NCBI GenBank assembly: GCA_021833045.1
Contig: JAKBGP010000107.1
Location: forward strand, 1-7,048
Length of the DNA stretch: 7,048 nucleotides
Direction of reading: 5' to 3'
Origin: Thermoplasmata archaeon
GTDB taxonomy: Archaea > Thermoplasmatota > Thermoplasmata > Thermoplasmatales > Thermoplasmataceae
Below are positions 1-4,885 of the stretch, piece by piece. Each line of letters opens with the position of its first letter. Positions within the stretch are counted from its first letter, which is position 1. The notes beneath the pieces were generated by a model, which had not been told where the DNA came from, did not search any database, and saw only the letters and a program-made list of their open reading frames with translations. The position numbers were made by a program, and so were the translations under genes.

Positions 1-420
1 GTTGCTGAGTGGTACATGGGTCATATGTTCCATGCCCCCTGCAAGGACTATTCTTGAATTCCCAGTCATTATTTCCATTGCACCAATTGAAATCGCATTA
101 AGTGATGATGAGCAGGCCCTGTCCAGAGACATACTTGGAACATTGAATGGCATCCCGCCCATGAATACAGGATGTCTTCCACCATAAGTCCAGTTTTCGT
201 CAGCCTGTATTGCGCATCCTGTTATCACGTCATCAATATCTTCTGTATTGATCCCATTTCTCGATACTGTATCTTTTATAAGTTTTCCAAGAACCTCATC
301 CATTCTCATTGAGTTAAGCATGTCCCTCTCCGGATCCTGAGGCCTTGACCTTGAGAACGCACTTCGCTTAAAATCTATTATATGAACTGAGTCGTTATTC
401 ACTATTTCACCATGAGCCAT
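1..420 (-). CDS. Thiolase (acetyl-CoA acyltransferase/acetyltransferase), N-terminal part, truncated by window edge
   Basis: My reading of the minus strand gives 140 open codons from ATG at 420 to the left edge; the C-terminal two thirds lie outside. The protein has a thiolase N-terminal pattern: a first beta strand and arginine (HIIDFKRSAFSR, about residues 13-24), then DDVITGCAIQ (63-72), then the nucleophile-cysteine block SLDRACSSSLNAI (98-110) with Cys103 as the predicted acylated cysteine, then LAGGMEHMTHVP (126-137). Thiolases cleave 3-ketoacyl-CoA with CoA in beta-oxidation, or condense two acetyl-CoA. The DRACSSSL variant resembles degradative FadA-type enzymes more than some biosynthetic ones, but substrate cannot be decided from a third of the protein. 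The start is uncertain: in-frame ATGs also occur at 426, 435 and 477, and no clear Shine-Dalgarno precedes any of them. It is divergent from etfBA, which fits a role in acyl-CoA oxidation. Confidence 0.88.
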   Translation of the reverse strand, partial: MAHGEIVNNDSVHIIDFKRSAFSRSRPQDPERDMLNSMRMDEVLGKLIKDTVSRNGINTEDIDDVITGCAIQADENWTYGGRHPVFMGGMPFNVPSMSLDRACSSSLNAISIGAMEIMTGNSRIVLAGGMEHMTHVPLSN

Positions 421-501
421 ATACATATTTAACATAAATATATTTTCGATATCGACATACGAAATCGACACATTCATTAATAATCAAAAAATTACCAGAT
501 G

Positions 502-508
502 TTTAAAT
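502..508 (+). promoter_or_regulatory. TATA-like box of etfBA
   Basis: TTTAAAT lies about 50 bases before the chosen etfB ATG. Archaeal transcription usually starts about 25 bases after the box, which predicts a start near 528-533 and a leader of roughly 25-30 bases. That leaves room for the Shine-Dalgarno site at 546-550. The box is flanked by TTACC (492-496) and GGTAA (511-515). Confidence 0.5.
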
Positions 509-545
509 CAGGTAAGGGATATTTACCTTGAAAACAATCTGGAAT

Positions 546-550
546 AGGAG
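546..550 (+). promoter_or_regulatory. Shine-Dalgarno site that fixes the etfB start
   Basis: AGGAG is followed by eight bases and ATG at 559. The longer reading from GTG at 550 would begin inside this site, so ATG 559 is the better start. Confidence 0.7.
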
Positions 551-558
551 TGAACGTT

Positions 559-1308
559 ATGGCGTTGAATATAGTTGTTTTAATCAAACAGATAATAGAT
601 ATAGATCAGCTCAAGACAGATCCAAACAGTGGTGAACCACTCACTCAGAATATACCACTGCGGATCGAGAACCTGAGCAAAAACTCCATCGAAGCAGCTG
701 TGCAGCTTAAGGAAAAGAATGGGGGAAAAGTGACTGGAATCATATTTGGAACAGAAAAATCAAATTCCGCAATGAAGGAAGCTTATGCAATGGGAGTCGA
801 CGAAGGGTTTATAATAACTGGCTATAAGGGTAATAATCCTGCGTACACAGCCTCAGTTTTGGGCAGCAAGATTAAGGAACTCGGAAATGTTGACTGCGTA
901 ATACTTGGAAACCAGTCGGCAGATTCCTATACAGGGTTACTGCCGGGTCTTCTTTCAACAGAACTGAATATGTCACTTCTGGGTAATGCTGTAAGTGTAT
1001 CAGTGGAGGGGGAAAGGATAAGGATAAAGAGAGTACTGGACGAAAAAGACGAGATAATATCTGCTGTAAAGCCATGCATTGTATCTGTAACGCAGGAAAT
1101 AAACCAGCCAAGACTGCCTCCTGTCCTGCAGATAATGGCAGCAGGAAGGAAACCCATAAACACTGTTCCAGCACCAGTCGGGAACTTTGAAACACCAAAG
1201 ATAATCAGCAATCTCGCTCCAAAAAGTGATAGAAAGAGGTTGATTTTCGAGGACATGGATAAAGGTGTATCTGAGATAACAAAGATAATTCGAGGTGAAA
1301 TTAAATGA
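559..1308 (+). CDS. etfB: Electron transfer flavoprotein, beta subunit
   Basis: Encodes 249 residues from ATG 559, a normal length for EtfB/FixA. The N-terminus MALNIVVLIKQIID matches the usual opening beta strand and VKQ motif. GNQSADSYTGLLPGLL (about residues 118-133) matches the nucleotide-binding GxxSxDxxTG segment. VSVTQEINQPRLPP, followed by GRKPI (about 175-199), matches the family signature (V-T-x-E-I-N-x-P-R). EtfB binds AMP, or FAD in bifurcating members, and pairs with EtfA to carry electrons in the cytoplasm from flavin dehydrogenases such as acyl-CoA dehydrogenases. A GTG nine bases upstream is in frame but overlaps the Shine-Dalgarno site. The stop overlaps the etfA start as ATGA. 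Whether this ETF is of the bifurcating type cannot be told by eye. Confidence 0.95.
   Translation: MALNIVVLIKQIIDIDQLKTDPNSGEPLTQNIPLRIENLSKNSIEAAVQLKEKNGGKVTGIIFGTEKSNSAMKEAYAMGVDEGFIITGYKGNNPAYTASVLGSKIKELGNVDCVILGNQSADSYTGLLPGLLSTELNMSLLGNAVSVSVEGERIRIKRVLDEKDEIISAVKPCIVSVTQEINQPRLPPVLQIMAAGRKPINTVPAPVGNFETPKIISNLAPKSDRKRLIFEDMDKGVSEITKIIRGEIK
1292..1298 (+). promoter_or_regulatory. Shine-Dalgarno site of etfA inside the etfB end
   Basis: GAGGTGA, a strong match to the archaeal anti-Shine-Dalgarno, lies six bases before the etfA ATG at 1305. Together with the ATGA overlap it supports coupled translation and matched subunit production. Confidence 0.75.
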
Positions 1309-2195
1309 AGTTACTATTATTTTCGGAAGATGGTACAAATCTGGGAGGTTTGGCTACAAAACTCAGAGAAAAGGGAGAAGTATACGGTGTAACACTTGAA
1401 GGGCAGGAGGAAAAATGCCTTGAATACGGACTAAAGGAGATCTTTGTGCTAAAGGGTAAACCAATGGGAGACAATACCTTCAAGGCCTTAAACAAGATTG
1501 ACATCTCAAAATTTGACAGGATATTCATATCCAGCTCTCCACTGGGAAGAGACATTGCAGGGATGATAGCGGCCACACTCAAGTCCACCGTGGTTACGGA
1601 AGTCTTTGAATTTGAGATAGAAGGGGAGAGTGTAAAAACCAAAAGATTCTTCTTTGGAGGCAAAACAATACTGGAAGAAGAAAGCAAGTCAAAGGTAATA
1701 ACGGTACAACCAGGATCATTTGAACCTAAAAAGATAGATGCAAAGAGCCAGGTTTCACCCATGGAATTAGAGAATTCTGTTCTTTCCATAGATCAGGAAA
1801 TGGAAAAAGATAGAAGTGGAACAGATATCGAATCAGCTTCCATTCTTGTTTCCATAGGAAGAGGTGTTGGGAAAAAGGAAGCCATCGATCAGATAAAACC
1901 TCTGGTAGAGGCAGTTCATGGCGAAATGTCCGGTTCAAGGCCGGTGTGTCTGGATTATAAATGGCTTAACGAAGAGAGGCAGGTAGGTCTATCAGGTAAG
2001 AAGGTAAAGCCCAGGGTATATATAGCACTTGGTATCTCCGGTCAGATACAGCATATTGCAGGCATGAGGGGCTCAAAGATAGTCATTGCAGTGAATAAGG
2101 ATAAGGAAGCCCCCATATTCCAGGAATGCGACTATGGAATTGTGGGCGATCTATTTCAGGTTGTACCAAAGCTTGTTGCTGCCCTTAAGCAATGA
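1305..2195 (+). CDS. etfA: Electron transfer flavoprotein, alpha subunit
   Basis: Encodes 296 residues, slightly short for EtfA (usually somewhat over 300). The N-terminal half (1-165) is the divergent nucleotide-fold domain. The C-terminal half is the strongly conserved FAD domain: LVSIGRGVG (181-189), GSRPV (210-214), RQVGLSGKKVKP (225-236), the flavin-binding run YIALGISGQIQHIAGM (239-254), then AVNKDKEAPIFQECDYGIVGD (262-282). The protein binds FAD and, with EtfB, forms the soluble electron carrier that feeds a membrane ETF:quinone oxidoreductase. That partner (FixC/FixX) is not in the window. The stretch after SRP reads CLDYKWLNEE where the common form has VDAGW-P; the rest of the FAD site is intact, so this looks like a lineage variant. 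The gene is cotranscribed with etfB. Confidence 0.96.
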   Translation: MKLLLFSEDGTNLGGLATKLREKGEVYGVTLEGQEEKCLEYGLKEIFVLKGKPMGDNTFKALNKIDISKFDRIFISSSPLGRDIAGMIAATLKSTVVTEVFEFEIEGESVKTKRFFFGGKTILEEESKSKVITVQPGSFEPKKIDAKSQVSPMELENSVLSIDQEMEKDRSGTDIESASILVSIGRGVGKKEAIDQIKPLVEAVHGEMSGSRPVCLDYKWLNEERQVGLSGKKVKPRVYIALGISGQIQHIAGMRGSKIVIAVNKDKEAPIFQECDYGIVGDLFQVVPKLVAALKQ

Positions 2196-2248
2196 AATAA
2201 ATAATATCCTAAACAAATCAATTATCTTATAACACTTTTACAAATAAA

Positions 2249-2253
2249 TTTTT
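2249..2253 (+). terminator. Possible T-tract terminator after etfA
   Basis: A run of five T within the AT-rich stretch 2241-2258 begins about 54 bases after the etfA stop, in the 111-bp gap between convergent genes. Archaeal termination often uses T-tracts without a hairpin, and none is obvious here. The evidence is weak. Confidence 0.35.
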
Positions 2254-2306
2254 AATTTCAAGCCGTTCTTTCAGATCATTCAGAAGTCTTAAAATTATTT
2301 ATATTA

Positions 2307-3071
2307 TTAGGGGTCATATTCAAATTCTATATTCTCTGAAATGATTGATGAGCTAAGTTCCAGTGTTCTTCCTATCCCTATCGGATTATTTTTGTAATAA
2401 GTTGTATATCCACCAACATTTATCTGTTCAGTTACATTTCCTCTAGAGAAGATTTTTTGTTCCATTGTAACTTTAAACTGGAAATATGTTTCTCCTCCCA
2501 CACAGTTCAGAGCCTTAACTCCCTGCAAAATAGAGCTGGAAAATATTTCACTTCTCTTCTCATATTTGAGATTGCCAGAGCAACATGTGATAGGAGAGGT
2601 CTGATTTCTCGCTATTCCTGGTAGAACAAAATTGTTGCTAATATTTATTTCATGTCCATCATTTACCATTTCAAGATTGTTCCCAGTCGATATGTAAATT
2701 GTTGTACCGTTTGGGGCAGAAATCCCACTGGCGATATTTGATCCTTTCTCTGCATTAATGGCGCCACATATAATATAAAATGCAGTGGAATCAGTCATAT
2801 TAACATATATATCCATGTTAAGTTTCAAATGTGTGTGATCACTGATTTTATCGCAGTGATATATATTGCCAATATCCATGAAGTTATATCCGTTTATGGT
2901 AGTTTCAGAGGGATTCATTTGAGAAAAAGTTCCAGTATATTTAGAGGGGTGATCAGTTATAGAATTTACAGCAATGTTGCCGTCACCGGAAACAGACAGA
3001 ACACCAACACTTATGAAAACTATAGATATTAATATGGATAAAAGTGTTATAAATAAATTTCTTCTTTTCAT
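2307..3071 (-). CDS. Unrecognised membrane-anchored extracytoplasmic protein
   Basis: I do not recognise this 254-residue protein. It opens with MKRR and a hydrophobic segment (about residues 6-27), forming a signal peptide or N-terminal anchor. The remaining roughly 225 residues have no further membrane span, so they should lie outside the cell. This part is rich in Asn, Ser, Thr and Ile and looks beta-rich. It carries five N-glycosylation sequons (Asn91, 121, 143, 156 and 212) and Cys73, Cys102, a Cys163-Cys164 pair and Cys190, which could form disulfides. There is no metal motif, protease motif or lipobox that I can see. Surface glycoproteins of this kind are common in wall-less acidophilic archaea. 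It has its own TATA-like box upstream, lies convergent to etfA, and is 136 bp downstream of the HX4DH membrane gene. Function is unknown; that it is a gene is well supported by its length and signal segment. Confidence 0.75.
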   Translation of the reverse strand: MKRRNLFITLLSILISIVFISVGVLSVSGDGNIAVNSITDHPSKYTGTFSQMNPSETTINGYNFMDIGNIYHCDKISDHTHLKLNMDIYVNMTDSTAFYIICGAINAEKGSNIASGISAPNGTTIYISTGNNLEMVNDGHEINISNNFVLPGIARNQTSPITCCSGNLKYEKRSEIFSSSILQGVKALNCVGGETYFQFKVTMEQKIFSRGNVTEQINVGGYTTYYKNNPIGIGRTLELSSSIISENIEFEYDP

Positions 3072-3112
3072 AGTAGTTCTCTCTTATGAATTATTATTTC
3101 AATCACATCATT

Positions 3113-3121
3113 TTATATAAA
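3113..3121 (-). promoter_or_regulatory. TATA-like box of the surface-protein gene
   Basis: On the minus strand this reads TTATATAAA and lies about 42-50 bases before the ATG at 3071. It predicts a transcript start near 3090 and a short leader of about 20 bases. That leader has no strong Shine-Dalgarno, only a purine-rich AAGAGAGAA. Confidence 0.45.
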
Positions 3122-3155
3122 TTTGCTTACGATGTTAAATGTTCCTTTCCTTGGT

Positions 3156-3164
3156 AAAAATTTT
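3156..3164 (-). terminator. Possible T-tract terminator after the HX4DH membrane gene
   Basis: The minus strand reads AAAATTTTT about 45-50 bases after the stop of the 3208-3786 gene and before the promoter of the next gene. It could separate the two transcripts. No hairpin is evident. Confidence 0.3.
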
Positions 3165-3207
3165 AAGAAATATGCGTGGTCCTATGAACTCACCATTTTT
3201 TTTCAGA

Positions 3208-3786
3208 TCATGTGAAATATATAAAAATTGCAGTAATAGCCAGTACAGCAACAATTACATAGTCAACCCTAGTAGGTTTTATTTTCTCAAGCCCCTTAAG
3301 CATCCCTTTCTTTGCAAATAATGCGATAATCATTAGGGAAATTCCACCTGAAACTATGAATAAGAGGCTCATAATTCCTATAAAAGGTTCACTGTAAACT
3401 GTTGCTGCAAGCACAATTGGTAAAAAAGCAGGATCAGGTATGAAACTAACAAGAAGACTGGTGTTTTCAATTTTTTCGCTTTTATTTTCCTCTTTTCTTA
3501 TGTTAAGTAGTATGTAAAGGCAAACCACTGCCAGAAGAAAAACTGATCCTATCTTTATCCTATCATATCCTATTACGCTCACTCCAAGGAATGCAACTAA
3601 AAGTGCAATGATTGCTGATAATATTCCATGCACTATTCCTATGGTGAAGCCATATGTTGCAGTTGTGCTGTCCGTATATTTCCTTTTTGCAGATATAATT
3701 GAAATTGGCATCCAGTGATCCGGGGCGATCATATGGAGCACTGCTAGCGTAATGGTGATTAGGATAAGGTAAAACTCCGTATTCAT
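3208..3786 (-). CDS. Small polytopic membrane protein with HX4DH motif, possible nickel/cobalt transporter-like (NicO/NiCoT/UreH-like)
   Basis: This 192-residue hydrophobic protein has about six membrane segments (roughly residues 4-20, 45-72, 76-95, 115-131, 134-157 and 173-191). The first segment ends in VLHMIAPDHWMP, giving His18, Asp23 and His24 in the HX4DH spacing that is the metal-selectivity signature of NiCoT transporters and also occurs in NicO/UreH-like proteins. The next segment has GFTIGIVHGILS with His53, resembling the second conserved His-containing helix of that group. A polar, charged loop (about 96-109) and SFIPDPAFLP (114-123) follow. A Ni/Co carrier is an inference from these motifs. 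The protein is short for a NiCoT, and other small transporter or assembly-factor families with similar helices are possible. ATG 3786 is favoured because a TATA-like box sits 25-32 bases before it. Confidence 0.6.
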   Translation of the reverse strand: MNTEFYLILITITLAVLHMIAPDHWMPISIISAKRKYTDSTTATYGFTIGIVHGILSAIIALLVAFLGVSVIGYDRIKIGSVFLLAVVCLYILLNIRKEENKSEKIENTSLLVSFIPDPAFLPIVLAATVYSEPFIGIMSLLFIVSGGISLMIIALFAKKGMLKGLEKIKPTRVDYVIVAVLAITAIFIYFT

Positions 3787-3810
3787 TCAAGAAGCATGAG
3801 ATAATTATCC

Positions 3811-3818
3811 TATTTAAG
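3811..3818 (-). promoter_or_regulatory. TATA-like box, leaderless promoter of the HX4DH membrane gene
   Basis: On the minus strand this reads CTTAAATA, 25-32 bases before the ATG at 3786. That spacing puts the transcription start at or next to the start codon, as in leaderless archaeal messages, and there is no Shine-Dalgarno in between. Confidence 0.55.
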
Positions 3819-3909
3819 AGAAGATCATTATTAAAAATTTTCAAACAGAACCTAACAGAAAAGCAATTTATATGATTATAATTATATTAATATATAAGGC
3901 GATAAAGTG

Positions 3910-3919
3910 TTTAATATAA
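3910..3919 (+). promoter_or_regulatory. TATA-like box, leaderless promoter of ilvE
   Basis: TTTAATATAA lies 20-29 bases before the ATG at 3939, the spacing expected for a leaderless transcript. An earlier AT-rich stretch (3882-3896, ATTATATTAATATAT) could be an alternative box. Only a weak GGAT occurs between this box and the ATG, so translation is probably leaderless. Confidence 0.55.
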
Positions 3920-3938
3920 AATTAATATAGGATAGAAT

Positions 3939-4847
3939 ATGACAGATGAAAAACTATCATGGTTAAATGGAAATTTTATAGACGAAGAGAAGGCCGTTGT
4001 TCCAATTATGACACACTCACTTCAGTACGGTAGTGGTATATTTGAGGGCATAAGAGGATATGAGACACCAAAGGGAACAGAAATCTTTCGCCTCAAGGAA
4101 CATGTTAAGAGATTCTTCAATACTGCAAAGATATATGGAATGAATCTTGGCTTTTCAGAAGGTGACATTGAAAAGGCAATAATAGAAATAGTTAGAAGAA
4201 ACAAGCTTAAGTCATGCTACATAAGGCCTTTCGCCTTCTATGATGACCACAGTGTCGGTGTGGGTACAGCTGGCAAGAAGATTAGTGTTTATATCGGTGC
4301 ATTTCCTTTTGGAAAGTATTTCTCTGCGGCTGATACCGGACTAAAGTGCAAAGTATCATCATGGCACAGAATGGAATCATCCATTTTACCTATAGAGGCA
4401 AAGGCAAGCGGGAATTACCTGAATTCTGTTATAGCCATGAGGGAAGCTAAAGCTTCTGGTTTCGACGAGGCCATACTCACATCAAGGGATGGTTATGTAG
4501 CAGAAGGCCCCGGAGAAAATATTTTCATAGTAAAGGACGGTGCACTTTTAACCCCAGGAAGGGACAGCCAGATCCTTTTGGGAATAACCAGAAATACGAT
4601 CATTGAACTCATGAAAGAGAACGGTATGCAGGTAATTGAAAGATTTATTCATAGAGAAGAGCTTTACACTGCAGATGAAGCTTTCTTTGTTGGAACAGCT
4701 GCTGAGGTGACACCCATACTCAATATAGATGGAATTACCATTGGAGATGGAAAGGTCGGCAGTATAACAAAGAAGGTATGGGAAACCTATTTCAACCTTG
4801 TTCAGGGAAAATCTAACACCCATCAGGATTATCTAACCTATGTCTAA
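3939..4847 (+). CDS. ilvE: Branched-chain amino acid aminotransferase (PLP fold type IV)
   Basis: This 302-residue protein is close throughout to the E. coli IlvE pattern, which is of nearly equal length. It opens with WLNGNFIDEEKA and MTHSLQYGSGIFEGIRGYE (24-42). FRLKEHVKRFFNTAKIY (50-66) carries the phosphate-binding Arg58. KASGNYLNS (155-163) has Lys155 as the predicted Schiff-base lysine. EGPGENIFIV (189-198) has Glu189, spaced 34 residues from the lysine as in IlvE, to contact the pyridine nitrogen. LGITRNTI (214-221) and FFVGTAAEVTPI (249-260) complete the cofactor site. The enzyme exchanges the amino group of Val, Leu or Ile with 2-oxoglutarate in the cytoplasm, serving synthesis or breakdown. 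The EGxGEN and GTAAExxP elements favour this over D-amino acid aminotransferase or aminodeoxychorismate lyase. It is a single-gene unit. Confidence 0.95.
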   Translation: MTDEKLSWLNGNFIDEEKAVVPIMTHSLQYGSGIFEGIRGYETPKGTEIFRLKEHVKRFFNTAKIYGMNLGFSEGDIEKAIIEIVRRNKLKSCYIRPFAFYDDHSVGVGTAGKKISVYIGAFPFGKYFSAADTGLKCKVSSWHRMESSILPIEAKASGNYLNSVIAMREAKASGFDEAILTSRDGYVAEGPGENIFIVKDGALLTPGRDSQILLGITRNTIIELMKENGMQVIERFIHREELYTADEAFFVGTAAEVTPILNIDGITIGDGKVGSITKKVWETYFNLVQGKSNTHQDYLTYV

Positions 4848-4851
4848 TTCA

Positions 4852-4869
4852 AACTGAATACTTTCAGTT
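4852..4869. terminator. Hairpin-forming inverted repeat between convergent ilvE and cbiA
   Basis: AACTGAA (4852-4858) and TTCAGTT (4863-4869) are perfect reverse complements separated by the four-base loop TACT. The element begins five bases after the ilvE stop, within the 38-bp gap between the two convergent stops. It could end or protect transcripts from either side. It lacks an immediately following T-run, so a terminator role is inferred from position. Confidence 0.45.
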
Positions 4870-4885
4870 AGGAATAAATCCCATT

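Larger units (their letters stand above)
421..558. promoter_or_regulatory. Divergent control region between thiolase and etfBA
   Basis: This 138-bp AT-rich spacer must hold the promoters of both divergent units. The etf side has a clear TATA-like box and Shine-Dalgarno site (listed separately) and three copies of TTACC/GGTAA. The thiolase side has a perfect 10-bp palindrome TCGATATCGA (446-455) and a direct repeat ATCGACA (451-457 and 464-470). Minus-strand TATA candidates are ATATATTT (436-444) and TTATTAAT (477-484). The first lies too close to the ATG at 420 for ordinary TATA-to-start spacing, so the thiolase promoter is not settled. Confidence 0.6.

Noticed and set aside
2..187. Open frame of 61 codons on the plus strand at the left edge
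   Set aside because: It lies fully antisense to the thiolase, whose nucleophile-cysteine motif is clear in the minus-strand frame. No start signal supports it.
421..558. Cobalamin or other riboswitch in the long leaders
   Set aside because: No structured, conserved aptamer-like element is visible in any intergenic region. The leaders are short and AT-rich, and several appear leaderless.
1301..1789. 162-codon minus-strand open frame
   Set aside because: It is antisense to etfA and has low-complexity Ser/Phe/Leu composition typical of a shadow frame. etfA has strong family motifs.
3196..3203. Run of eight T on the plus strand as a terminator
   Set aside because: No plus-strand gene ends nearby; the closest, etfA, ends about 1 kb upstream. 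On the minus strand, where the adjacent gene ends, it is an A-run.
3139..3321. 60-codon plus-strand open frame starting in the gap between the two minus-strand membrane genes
   Set aside because: Most of it is antisense to the HX4DH gene, it has no Shine-Dalgarno or TATA box at suitable spacing, and it shows no recognisable domain.
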